Assembly: GCA_002914805.1 (NCBI GenBank)
Contig: JXTB01000041.1
Coordinates: forward strand, 82,515 to 146,514
Direction: 5' to 3'
Length of the DNA stretch: 64,000 nt
Origin: Parasponia andersonii
Taxonomy: Eukaryota; Streptophyta; Magnoliopsida; Rosales; Cannabaceae
The translations under genes and the position numbers were made by a program. Positions 1 through 11,195 of this stretch are shown here, piece after piece. The notes under the pieces were generated by a model that saw only the letters and a program-made list of their open reading frames with translations, did not search any database and had not been told where the DNA came from. Every line of letters starts with the position of its first letter. Within the stretch, counting starts at the first letter, position 1.

Positions 1-565
1 AATTTTTAATATCTATCTTCGTTGAATCTTAGGAAAGAGTTTGTTTTTACTTTGGTTTGCAAAGCCATAGCCAAGTGTGTAGACTTAGAAAGTACAATTT
101 TTAATTATTTTGTTGGTTTCTTTTGTAATTATAAAGTTTGGAGGTTATGAAGAACTAAATCAGCGGGCTATGAGGCTCTTGCCTTTCCTAATTCTTTTTT
201 TTTTTTTTTTAAATGAAAAGATGGCTTCATTTGGCATTTCGTTATACTTGTAACTTTTCTGAAAAGTGATTGATTAAGTCCCTATCATTAATCACAGTCC
301 AGTTCACACAACAAATAGTATTGCTTTAATTACAAGAACCCATGTACTATCTCCAAGAAAAGAGATACATATATATATATGTATAGCCAGTTTTTAGATT
401 AAGGCTCTAATGTTATACAGTGAATTTGCTTAATTTCCTGCAGTTCATAGTCTTTTCTGATTTAGTCTCGAGTAGTAAATTCATTTATTGGTCACAATAT
501 TTATTTTCATTGATAGTTGGTATTAAGCACCATAAAGATCTAACTAGTTGAGAGTATAGAAAGAT
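1..565. other. 5' flank of the HCT-like gene, no gene seen
   Basis: AT-rich sequence with a poly-T run near 198-211 and a short TA-rich stretch near 368-384. I see no open frame resembling a protein. The part just before 566 must hold the promoter and 5' UTR of the acyltransferase gene, but no TATA box can be assigned with confidence. Confidence 0.6.
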
Positions 566-2007
566 ATGGAGATCAAAGTGAGGGAGAGGGCACTAGTGAA
601 GCCGGCAGATAAAACGCCAAGGGGATCGCTTTGTTTGTCAAGCGTGGACCTATCGAACAACCATGTCTATGCTCGAATTGTTTACTTCTACAGACCCAAT
701 GGAGCTTCCAACTTTTTCAACACCACCCTCCTCAAGGAAGCCCTTAGTAGGGTTCTTGTCCCATTCTATCCCATGGCAGGTCGTTTTAGGCATAGCAATG
801 GCGGCTGCCTTGAGATCGATTGCAATGATGAGGGTGTCCTCTTTGTTGTGGCTGATAGTTCCTTTACTGTTGACAATTTTGGAGATTTTGCACCAACACC
901 AGAGCTCCGGAAGCTCATTCCCAATGTTGAATTCTCTGGTGATTTTCCCTCGTATCCTTTCATGGTGTCTCAGGTACATTTATAGACATGTTTTAGATGC
1001 ATTATTTTTGATCAATCACATTTTCCAATTGTTAAATCCACAAATTGTCAGAGGTTACTTACTTTAAATGTGGTGGAGTGTCACTTGGCATTGGTGTTGA
1101 GCACCATGTAGTAGATGGATTCTCTGCTTTTCACATTGTGAGCTCATGGTCTCATGTTGCTCGTGGACTTGACCCTAAAATTCCACCGTTTTTAGATAGG
1201 ACTATTCTTCGACCTCGTGATCCACCTCAACCTAGATTCGATCACATTGAATACCAGCTCCCTCCAGTTATGAAATCTTCTAAGCAAAACACCAAATCTC
1301 ACTTGGGTGATCAAAGCTTGAAGATTGTCCTTTTCAAAGTTACAAGGGAGCAAGTTAACACCTTGAGAGCTAAGGCAAAAGAAAGTGGAGGTAGTACAAT
1401 CCACTATAGCACATTTGAGATTCTGGGAGGCCACATTTGGAAATGCACATGCATAGCACGTGCACTCCCTAAGGATCAAGAGACTAGATTTTATTTTCCC
1501 GTCAATGGAAGATACTCTAGATTGAAGCCACCACTACCATCTGGTTACTTTGGCAGTGTAGTTTTCCAAGCTACATCCATTGCTATGGCTGGTGATCTTC
1601 AGTCCAAACCATTATGGTATGCAGTGAGTCGTATTCATGAAACTTTGGTGCACTTTGACAATGATTATTTAAGATCAGCCATAGACTATTTAGAACTTCA
1701 CCCGGGTACTAAGCGCCTTGGACCTTATAATTTTCGGTCTCCAAATGTTAAAATTACTAGCTGGGGTGGGATGCCAACCTATGATACGGATTTTGGATGG
1801 GGTCGACCCTATTATGTGGGACCTGGTGGAATTTTAAACTCGGCAGAGGGGATGGTGTATTATTTTCATACTGTGAATAAGGAAGAAGGTTTGTTTGTGG
1901 CCATAGCTTTGCAATGTGAACACATGAAAGTCTTTGAAAAGTTGTTCTACGAGTATGATGATGAGACAAAGCAAGTGAAGAACTCAGTTGGCCGGGCTAA
2001 CTTGTAG
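566..2007 (+). CDS. HCT: BAHD acyltransferase, shikimate/quinate hydroxycinnamoyltransferase (HCT)-like
   Basis: Two exons, 566-973 and 1054-2007, joined in phase 0 across an 80-bp intron, giving about 453 aa, close to the family's usual 430-450. The junction reads ...MVSQ|VTYFKCGG, as in known HCT proteins. The BAHD catalytic HxxxD motif is present as HHVVDG (His153-Asp157) and the structural DFGWG motif lies at residues 382-386, followed by a glycine-rich PGGI segment. The N-terminus (MEIKVRE) matches the family start, so 566 is a convincing initiator. Members are soluble cytosolic enzymes that move a hydroxycinnamoyl group from CoA to shikimate or quinate in lignin and chlorogenic acid synthesis. 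No frameshift or stop is seen. The exact acceptor cannot be read from sequence; HQT or spermidine hydroxycinnamoyltransferase are alternatives, but the stretch DPPQPRFDHIEYQ favours HCT. Symbol is by family resemblance. Confidence 0.9.
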
Positions 2008-2911
2008 TTTAGTTTTCTGTATAGGTTTGTTGTATGTTATGTGTATAACATTAAACGTTCCCTTTTATTATTATTTGACCTTTGAGACTTGTGATAGATA
2101 ATAAAAGTAGGAAGAATTTTCAAAACTAATGCAGGTAAAAAGAATCCATATAGGCCTCCAATCTTAATAATCCTTCAATAACTCAGCCCCGTATACAAAA
2201 ATATGAAATGTATGGGCTTCAAATAGTTATGGCACTAATATCAACCTACAATAAGAATAGCCACTTCATCAAATTTTACTCACACTAGATTGCCTAAAGT
2301 AATGGGTCACATATAATCTTTCATAAATTGAGATGAAAGTGTAGTCGGATCAGAAATGGTGTACACAAGTTACCTAACGAGGTCATCAGTGCAATGCACG
2401 AATGGCGAGACTATTTTTAAGAGCAAGAGGGAGTTCTGGCTTAGTTTCTGAGATGGGTAATGAGAAGAGATTAATTTTTATTAATAAACTTGTTACAGCT
2501 GTGGTACGATGGTACATGTAACACAACTTGTTTCGCTCTAAACGAAAATGAGGCGCAAATTATGCATATGTTCAAACAAGTAAAAAGAATGAGTAATGCT
2601 AAGCATTTAAACAGGAGTATGGGAAATAAAGTGGAATATCCTATAGTTGATCTGCTTATAGTTCTTGTCCTTCCTCGGTGTTACGGGTCTTTGTTGGTTC
2701 ATGTACTTATTTTTGAAAAAAGGATTATTTTATCCAATTAAAATTATTTTATGCATCATTTTATAATAAAAATATAGAAAGAGGAAAACATTATAATGTG
2801 TATTTATTATTTATTATTTTTTTCAACTACTCAAATCATTATAATAGTTAGATAATAATGATATAACGACTGAAAAGAAATATACTTAATACCAATGGGA
2901 TTGAGATCTAC

Positions 2912-2966
<55 letters not shown>
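2008..2966. other. Intergenic DNA ending in a TA microsatellite
   Basis: 3' UTR and flank of the acyltransferase gene, then AT-rich DNA without a recognisable gene. An open frame at 2490-2741 has no family resemblance. The stretch ends in an almost pure TA dinucleotide run at about 2915-2966. Confidence 0.6.
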
Positions 2967-2968
<2 letters not shown>

Positions 2969-3183
2969 TTGACAATCCAATAGGTANTTTTTTTTTAGCC
3001 GTTGGATCACAATCTAATGATGATCCAATGGCTATAATAAAATGCATGAAAAGACGTGCATCATTAATGCTCTTTCTCTCTCTTATTTTTTACAATAAAA
3101 AAATGTGCATGCTAAATTTTGATTGGCCAAAATGATACCTATGTATAGGTTAAAAAAAAAAAATACCTACTGGATTGGTGCCC
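2967..3183. mobile_element. MITE with imperfect terminal inverted repeats, inserted in a TA run
   Basis: The left end (GGTTGACAATCCAATAGGTA) and the reverse complement of the right end (GGGCACCAATCCAGTAGGTA) agree over most of 20 bp. The element is about 217 bp, has no coding capacity and is flanked on both sides by TA repeats, so a TA target duplication is likely but cannot be separated from the microsatellite. Internal inverted segments centred on GATCCAATGG/CCGTTGGATC also occur. A diverged relative seems to sit in intron 4 of the WAT1-related gene. The superfamily is not assignable. Confidence 0.6.
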
Positions 3184-3892
3184 TATATATATATAATATA
3201 TATATACCTTAGTATGTTTATGATACGAACTCCGCCAATTTGTGACGAAACCTGAAATAAGAATGATATCTAGGACCGTTTTACTTTTAGATTTGGATAA
3301 AAAACCTCGACGCAACATCTATAAAGAAATGTGAACCTTGATATAAAGGAAGATTCCACAATCAAGGATGAAAAACTTGATTTATAAGTTAAGGGCTGAA
3401 AGCCACAGAGAAATCTAATAAATTCGAATATATTCTCAAAAAATCAAAGAGAAATTGCTCTCAATTTTAATGAATTATAATATGCTCTTATTGAAAATTT
3501 TTACATTATATAGGCCGAGGGCCATGAAAATTTCAGTCCTAAAAACTTCAAAAATGCCTAAAGGTAATTAACCTTAACCAGAAAAGGAAAGTAAGAAAAT
3601 AACCCTAATAGCTAAGCTTATTCATTCCTAATTAAAAGAGAGTCAATTCTGACTTTAATCCCTTATTAATCAGTCTATTACACGCCACTAAAAAAAAGGA
3701 AATAAGCAAATAACGTTTTGGGAAACTACCAATTTGCACTTATATAACTAAATTAGGAAAGTAAGCTATGACTTGGCATTCAATCCTTTACAAATCAGAT
3801 TTCTCTTCCATATGCGCCTATGGACTTTCTTGAATTTGAATCAAGCATGTTATAGGCTTAAAAATTTGTTTATCTCCATCAAGCCTATTCAT
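3184..3892. other. Unassigned AT-rich DNA next to a truncated retroelement
   Basis: No gene is seen. This stretch lies where the 3' half of the Athila-like element should be, and it does not obviously match that element's own LTR at 7377-8839. It may be part of another old LTR element or ordinary intergenic DNA joined by a deletion. Confidence 0.4.
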
Positions 3893-5640
3893 TCCCAATT
3901 TAGGATCAGATTAGTTTCTTTGCATCGCTCTAAGACCTTTTTTAAATTCTACAAGCAATCTTCATAGGATTCCCCAAATACAGAAAAATCATCCATAAAA
4001 ACTTCAAGGGTCTTTTTTACTATATCGCTGAAAATAGACATCATGTATCGCTGGAACGTTGCTGGAGCATTGCAGAGACTGAATAGCATTCTCCTGAAGG
4101 CAAAAGTTCCATAGGGGCAGGTGAATGTTGTTTTCTCCTGATCAGCCGGTGCTATAGCAATCTGGTTGTAACCCGAGTATCCATCTAAGAAACAATAATA
4201 CTCCTTTCCAGCAAGTCTGTCGAGCATTTGGTCAATGAACAGTAGTGAGAAATGATCTTTTCTTGTAGCCTTATTGAACTTCCTATAGTCCATGCACACC
4301 CTCCAACCAGTTACTGTTCTTGTGGGAATTAATTTATTATTGTCATTAGCCACAACTGTTACACCTCCCTTTTTAGGCACATACTGAACTGGGCTGATCT
4401 AAGAACTGTCTGAAATTGGATAAATTATCCTTGCATCCAGCCACTTGATCACCTCTTTCTTTACTACTTCCTTCATAATTGGGTTCAGTCTTCGCTGCTG
4501 CTCCACAGAATCGCTGAAACAATCTTCCAGTAGAATCTTATGCATACATATTGTAGGGCTGATTCCCTTGATATCGGCAATAGTCCACCCTATAGCTTTC
4601 TTGAACCTTCGAAGTGCTGCAAGTAATTGCTGCTCTTGTCCTAAACTCAAAGCTGAAGAAATAATTACCGGTGACGTGTTTGAGTCACCCAAATATGCAT
4701 ACTTTAAGTGATAGGACAATGGTTTCAATTCTACAACTGGGGGTTCTTCAACAGATGGTTTAGAAGGCTTGAAATCCCTCTCTAATAATTCAAGAGATTC
4801 AAATTGCTTTCCTGGTCTAGCAAGTGAATGCTTTGTGTCCACCCATGATACATAGCCCCCCTCTTCAATTTCTTCATCAAAATAAGCCTTGGTGGATACC
4901 GAAATCAGATTGTTATCATAAGTTCCCTAGAATTGCTTCAACACAAGTGAATCTAACACATTGATAGCTGAACACTCTTCTATTTCATCCGGAAATCACA
5001 TAGTTTTGAACACATTGAAAGTGACCTGTTCATCATCAACTCGCACAGTGAGTTCTCCTTTTTGCAGATCAATCAATGTCCTTCCAGTAGCAAGAAACGA
5101 CATGCCTAAGATTATAGGTACCTCCTTGTCAGCCTCATAATCCAATACAATAAAAACCACAGGGAATATGAACTTGCCCACCCGAACTAAAACATCTTCG
5201 ATTTTTCCTTCAGGGTAAACAAAAGATCTATCTGCAAGCTAAAGAGTAACTGTAGTTGGTCTTACTTCTCTAATTCTCAACTTTCTGAAAACTGACATGG
5301 GCATCAAGTTTATGCTTGCTCCTAAATCACACAAGGCTTTTCTATAATAGGTGTCACCAATAGAACATGGTATTGTAAAACTTCCAAGGTCTTGAAGTTT
5401 AGGAGGAATTTTACTTTGCAAGATGGAGCTGCACTCTTTGGATAGTGCCACTGTTTCAAACTCTCCTAATCTTCTTTTCTTGGAGAGGATGTCCTTCATG
5501 AATTTGACATACTTTGGCATCTGTTCTAAAGCTTCTACAAGTGGTATATTGATATGCAGCTACTTCAAAACCTGCAAAAATTTGTTGAATTGCTTGTCTT
5601 GCTGCTGCGTGTGGAATCATTGAGGAAATGTGGCGGTGGT
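3893..5640 (-). pseudogene. Athila-like pol remnant: protease and partial reverse transcriptase
   Basis: From high to low coordinates: a retropepsin-type segment with the active-site-like CDLGASINLMP near 5290 and a downstream ILGMSFLATGRTLID block near 5090; a linker rich in KPSVEEPP; then RT with CMDYRKFNKATRKDHF, FLDGYSGYNQI and the catalytic MDDFSVFG. Pieces are separated by stops (near 4990, 4395 and 3957, where DCL is followed by TAG). After the last stop the frame still reads NLKKVLERCKETNLILNWE before homology ends at about 3893. It would be processed from a Gag-Pol polyprotein in an active element. This copy cannot encode a working enzyme. Confidence 0.8.
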
Positions 5641-7135
5641 CTATTATTCTACTTTTTTGGGAAGTCTTGCTGTAGCGATGCCATAGCAGATGTAGCTTTT
5701 TCAGCAGTTTGCTTTGTTATATTTTCCACTCTATCTTCCTTATCCTTTTCTCTTTGGATTAAAGAGGGCTCTCTTGATTGTTTAAGCCTTAGCTCAGGTC
5801 CTTTTAGCTCTTTCCCACTCCTTAATGAGATCACTTTGCAATGCTCTTTATTCTCACATCTTGGATTTTCTGTATCACTTGGCAAAGAACCTTGAGGTCT
5901 GCTATTCAAGGTATTGGCTAACTGCCCCATTTGATTCTCCAAGTTTCTGAGTGAGGCTGCTTGGCTTTAAATCATTGCGGACTGATTCTGAATGATACTG
6001 TCATTTTTTGCCATATACTCCTTCAATAAAACTTCCGTAGAGCTGGATTGCTCTGAATATTTTGATACTATTGTTGCTGTGGCAGATGATATTGGAAACC
6101 AGGTGGATAGGCTGGTCTATTTGGAGTTGTATCTGAAGTAGCTTCTTGGTTGCTCCATGAAAAATTAGGGTGCTGCCTCCATTCTTGGTTGTAAGTGTTT
6201 GAAAATGGATTGTTGTTCTTGTTATAGTTCCCCACATAACATATTGAAGCAGGGTTAGATGAACAACTATCAAATAAATGCCCCTCACCATAATAAACGC
6301 AAGAAATTGCAGCAGATTGTTCTGTATTTACTCCAGTAGCCATATTCATAGATTTCAGGATATTGGACAGCGATGAAACTTAAGTTGTCAAGGCCATGAC
6401 TGCATCAATATCATGAATTCCAGCAACACGCCTTCCTGTAGCAACTCTTTCAGTCGGCCATTGATAGTTATTGTTGGCCATTCGCTCTGAAATCTTATAA
6501 GCATTATTATAGGACTTTGCAAGAAGAGCACCATTAGCCAAAGCATCCACCATTGACCGAGTATGAGCATTGAAGCCATTATAAAATGTCTCCATTTGGA
6601 TCCAATGAGGGATTCCATGGTGTGGGCCTTTTCTTAGTAATTCCTTAAAGTACTCCCATGATTCATAAGATTCCCCATCCAACTGCTGAAAAGAAGTAAT
6701 ATCATTTCGAAGCTTAGCATTTTTAGTTGGTGAGAAATATTTTATCAAAAATTTATCCGCCAAGTTATTCTAGGTGGCCACCGAATCTGGGAGTATTGAG
6801 TTCAACCAAGCTCTCACTCTATCTCGTAAAGAATATGGGAATAGTTTCAGCCTTAAAGCTTCATCTATGACTCCTTACAACTTGAATGAATCACACACTT
6901 CTATGAACAACCGAAGGTGAAGATGTGGATCCTCTGTTGGTACCCCATTGAATTGCCCTATAGTTTGGAGCATTTGAAACATCACTGGATTCAATTTAAA
7001 CTGAGGTGCTTGAATTTCAGGCCTAACAATACCAGGATTAAGCCCATTGAGGATAGGAATAGCATACTCTCTGATTGCTTTATCCCTGTCATCTGCCATT
7101 GCTACAACATTATTAGCACCAGCAACTTCAGCCAT
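5641..7135 (-). pseudogene. Athila-like gag remnant
   Basis: The reading frame starts near 7135 (MAEVAGANN) and continues with interruptions through the capsid-like segment (KYFSPTKNAKLRNDI, WIQMETFYNGFNAHTRS, NNNYQWP) at about 6763-6400, then a nucleocapsid-like part at about 6330-6070. The single CCHC knuckle reads CVYYGEGHLFDSC: the second cysteine of the expected CVYCGEGH pattern is tyrosine. Stops occur near 6875 and 6380. In an active element this protein would package the RNA into virus-like particles. The missing zinc ligand and the stops show a dead copy. Confidence 0.75.
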
Positions 7136-7352
7136 TCCTTCTACACCAGCTAACCCTTGTTGTTACTCCTTTCTCCTTGCTCGAAATATTCTTTCAATCT
7201 CAGGATCTAAGGGCGCCAACTCTTATTCTCGCTGATAATTCATATAAAAAGTATACGCTCCTGCAAGACAACCGCTCAAAAAGATAAAGAACAAAAACAA
7301 ACAATTGCAAGAAAAACAAATTAGTTTTTACAAATAACTTTGGTTTTCTCAA

Positions 7353-7370
7353 TCCCCGGCAACGGCGCCA
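7353..7370 (-). other. Primer binding site, tRNA-Asp type
   Basis: The minus-strand sequence TGGCGCCGTTGCCGGGGA is the exact complement of the 3' end of plant tRNA-Asp(GTC) including CCA, as I recall that tRNA. It lies a few bases inside the LTR end at 7377, as expected for the start of minus-strand DNA synthesis, and fixes the element's orientation. Confidence 0.85.
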
Positions 7371-7376
7371 AAAACT

Positions 7377-8839
7377 TGTTGCGAATTTTATAATTGCTAG
7401 CAAGTGCACGTGTCGAACAAGTAATTCAGTAGTAAGTTAAGTATTGTCTCCACAAGGATTGCTTGCCAAGTTATTTGTAAACGCTAAATGTCAAACTAGA
7501 TAGTTTTAAGAAATAAGAAACAAAGATTTGCAAGTAAATGGTAAAAACTAAAGAATGCTGATAAAAATGTAAATACCAACCAGAAAATAACGCAAAGTAT
7601 CAATTAAATATCAACCAATGGTGGATTTAAGCTGGGATTATTGAATCCTCCTCAGTAGCAAATCTGGGTTCAATTGCTGCAGCAACGCTTATGGTAAAAT
7701 CACTCCAATAAACCGAAAATTCAATCAACACATAATAATCTTCCGAATTTTAATGTTTTAAGTTCTTCAAATCAGATTTACATATTCCTATGCTAACCTA
7801 GCTCTCAAAACACCATTTGTAGCATCAATTTTCATTGGGCTGTATATGGCAACAATATATTCCTATACCATTACTAATTCAAAGATCTACCAAGGAGATG
7901 AGTGAAACATACATCATTCAAGCTAGATCCAATTAAGATTAATCTTTCCAGCTTTAATCCTAATTTATTTATCCTAAATATTGGTGGCCAAGCAATAATA
8001 GGAATTAGTAACTAAGCTCATTTGAATGAACTAGAGAAAATTTTTATGAACATCAAAACAACACTTAACTAGTCATTACAACCTTAGATTCATTATAATC
8101 CCAACTAAGAAAAACTTAGCTCATGTTCTGGGACTCAAAAATCATCAGCCTAAAATATTCCATAGATTACAGAAAATCCACGAAAAGAGAAGAAATTAAA
8201 CACAAAGAAGTTTTAAAAAGTAAGGAAAAGTCTAGCTGGATAATGGTAATTGGAGCTCCCTGTTGCCAGTACTCCCTCTCCTTCACTCTTTCTTCTCTGT
8301 ACTATCCTCCTCTCTTTCTTTCCTTTTCCATATTTTGCTCCATGCTCAGCCGCCACTCCCTTCTTCCTAAACTATACTTTCCTTTTATATTAGAGTAGGT
8401 AAGGTACCCTAACACACGTGTTAGCCAAATATGGAGTAAGGACCACTTTTGCTTCATTTTCCCTTAGCTGGTATTTAATATAATCTGTCAGCACCAACTG
8501 TGTATAAAAGATGCCAACTGGAAAAAAAATTCTGCTGTTCAGTATTGCTCCAGCGTGTTGCTGCAGCATAGTTACTCCCAGCCTTGACTTAAGTTCAGCC
8601 TTCCTTCAAAGATGCTGCCATTTAAATTCATCAGAACTCAAGTCCTAAATTCAGCATTTCTACTAAAAATTAACAGAAATAAAATTAATATTGACTGTAT
8701 TAGATTTTTAACATCAGAAACACCACAGACCGAAATAAAATAAAGAAAAGCATCTAAACTAGACAATTTTATCCTTTAAAATAACTATCTTAAGACTCAA
8801 AAATATACCAAATAACTCTATTTTTATAGAGTTATCACA
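7377..8839 (-). repeat. 5' LTR of the Athila-like element
   Basis: On the minus strand the LTR starts TGTGATAACTCTATAAAAA at 8839 and ends next to the primer site at 7377, in ...GCAACA, giving the canonical TG..CA over about 1463 bp. It has no coding capacity; the open frame at 8123-8398 is spurious. The outer edge at 8839/8840 coincides exactly with the break in the RT frame of the host element, which supports the boundary. Confidence 0.75.
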
Positions 8840-9650
8840 TGTAAACCATATTTTGTTTTAAATGCAGTTTTCCATTGATCACCCTCTTTCATTTGGATTT
8901 GATGATATCAACTTTTCAAATCGATTTTAGAAAATATATAAGACCCATGCAATTCATCTAGGATATCATCTAAGCGAGATATAGGATAACGATACTTTAC
9001 CGTTATGTTGTTGATTACTCGATAATCAACACATATTCACTGTGATCTATCCTTCTTATGAACCAAAATTATTGGAACTACACATGGATTCATGCTTTTT
9101 CTAACGTACCCCTTTTCTATCAACTTACTAACCTACCTTTGTAGTTCCTTTGTTTCGTCGGGATTACTCCTGTAGGCTAGTCAGTTTGGAATGGCAGTAC
9201 TAAATATTAAATCAATCTGATATTCTATTCCCCTAATTGGAGGCAAACAATTCGGCACTTCATCAGGAAAGACATCTTCGAATTCCTATAACAGAGAAAC
9301 AATAGAACTAGGCAAAGCAGAGTCAAGATTGTTGGTGTTTAAAAAGGCTTTCTTGTATAAGAGTACAATTATTGGCTGGTTTGAAAACATCGTTCTTTTA
9401 ATTTCTTTGACTATTCTTTTGTTTTCTCTCTATTTTTCTCTCAATAGTCGAATCTGTAATTGCTTTTTCTCTCTTTTTTTCTTCGGCCTCTCTCTTTTTT
9501 TTCACTCTTTCTCTTTTATTCACTCTCTTTTTATAATCTCACTTGATCTTCATGAATTCTTTCGGTATCAAAGGAACTAGAGTGATTGTCCTTTGATTAA
9601 GCACAAATGAGTATTTGTTGGTGAAGCTATCATGTTTGACATGCCGATCA
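8840..9650 (-). pseudogene. Chromovirus-type reverse transcriptase fragment
   Basis: Reading leftward from about 9300, conserved Gypsy RT blocks appear in order: [100 protein letters not shown] and QMKEGDQWKTAFKTKYGL. At least four stop codons interrupt them. The catalytic YxDD block lies beyond the interruption at 8839 and is absent. The stretch 9330-9560 between protease and RT is low-complexity CT-rich DNA on the + strand. Confidence 0.75.
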
Positions 9651-9652
9651 AA

Positions 9653-11195
9653 TTACCATGGTCGACCTAATAATAAGTATCTAGCTTGCATCGAAATCAC
9701 ATCGCATAAAACTTCATCTTCATATTTTCCAATACGAAAAGAAACCAACACTTGTTTGTTTACCTTTAGTTCACCATTATCATTTAGCCATTGTAACTTG
9801 TAAGGTCGAAGATACTTAATGGTTGACAATCCTACTTTCTCTACCATAGTAGTGCTAGCAATATTAGTACAACTACCACCATCAATAATCACACTACATA
9901 CCTTATTTTGAACTTGGCACCTAGTATGGAAGATGTTTTCTTGTTGCACCTCTTCTTCTTCTTTGACTTGTGCACTGAGAGCTCTTCTCGCCACTAACAA
10001 ATCTCCTTGGACAGGATATTTCTCTTCATCGACATCCTCCAATGGTGGCATAGGATTGGTGTCATCTTCATCTTCGGTTTCAATCTTACCATCATCTCGC
10101 AATACCGTAACTCTTTTGTTCAGAAATCGGCTAGCTATGTGACTCCTTTCTTGGCATTTAAAACACTTGATATCATGATTCCTATAAGTAGAAGAATCAG
10201 ATTTACCTTGACTTTCACGACTTGTCACATCTTGCTTTTGCTCAGTTTTGGGCTTCATCGTAGAATGCTTCTCATCCTTCTTCCATTGATTCGATTTCTA
10301 AGTGGATGTGCTTGGACGTGTGTTACCTCTCCCACTGAGTTGATTCTCAATTTTTATTGTCACGTGTACCATATCCTCTAACTCCACATAATACTGCAAT
10401 TCTACTATATTAGCAATTTCTCGATCCAAACCAACCAAGAATCTTGACATTGTAGCTTCCCGATCCTCCTCTATGTTCGCTCGAATCATAGTAACCTCTA
10501 TCTCCTTATAATATTCCTCTATACTTTGGTTACATTGTTGAAGACTTTGCAACTTGTTATACAATTCCCAGTAATAGTAGCTTGATACAAACCGTTTCCT
10601 CATCACAGCTTTCATCTCCTCCCATGTCTCTATTGGACGCTCCATATTTCTTCTCCTATTTATTACTAACTGATCCTGCTAAACAATGGCATAATTGAAA
10701 AATTCAATGGCAGTACGCTTTACCTTTTTATTCTTAGAGTAATTGTGGAAATCTGCCACAAATACTAATTCTATCTTCTTCTTCTATTCAAGGTAAGCTT
10801 TTGGATCATTCATTCCTTGAAAAGACAGAATCTTCATCCTAATACTACCTAATAAATTATCTTCTCGATTCCTAGCTCCTCTAAACTGCCCACCATTTCT
10901 CCTATTGTCAACAATTGCATCTTGATCATTTTTATCACCAAAAGTATCTCCATAATACTTTTCATCTTCAACCTTCGCTTCCCTAGGTTGGAATCTCCCT
11001 TTTCTACACATATTAGGAGCAATTTGTGGCTATTCCACATGTGAGTTCTCTATTCTATCTATCCGCTCATGTACCTACTCCATCTCTGCTATCATCGTTC
11101 TCTTCATCTCACCAATTAAGGCTTCCATGAAAAGTTTCAGATCACCCACACCAGATATATCTCTAGAATTATATTTGTCCTTATTGTCTGACATG
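9653..11195 (-). pseudogene. Chromovirus-type gag with zinc knuckle and protease
   Basis: The gag frame starts at ATG 11195 (MSDNKDKY), has stops near 11030, 10783, 10660 and 10297, and shows the capsid signature at 10645-10400 (RPIETWEEMKAVMRKRF, REATMSRFLVGLDREI, VELQYYVELEDMVH). The nucleocapsid knuckle near 10160 reads CFKCQERSHIASRF: three of four zinc ligands are intact and the final cysteine is phenylalanine. The protease at about 9880-9653 has IIDGGSCTNIAS and ends in LLLGRPW. In an active element gag forms the particle and the protease cleaves the polyprotein. This copy is non-functional. Confidence 0.75.

Larger units (their letters stand above)
3893..8839 (-). mobile_element. Athila-like Ty3/Gypsy retrotransposon, 3'-truncated
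   Basis: Read on the minus strand the order is 5' LTR (8839-7377), a primer binding site matching the tRNA-Asp 3' end (7370-7353), gag, protease and reverse transcriptase. Homology stops abruptly near 3893, in the RT, just after the residues LNWE. RNase H, integrase, the env-like region and the 3' LTR are missing. The coding part has several stop codons. It is inserted inside the RT gene of another Gypsy element, which resumes at 8840. With the 3' end lost, a target duplication cannot be confirmed. Confidence 0.8.

Noticed and set aside
3184..3892. 3' LTR of the Athila-like element
   Set aside because: It does not show the TGTGATAACTC start or other landmarks of the LTR at 7377-8839.
8123..8398. 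91-codon + strand ORF
   Set aside because: Antisense within the Athila-like LTR; low complexity.
9329..9580. 83-codon Phe/Ser/Leu-rich ORF, looks like a membrane protein
   Set aside because: It is the CT-rich complement of a degraded linker between protease and RT of the chromovirus-type element.
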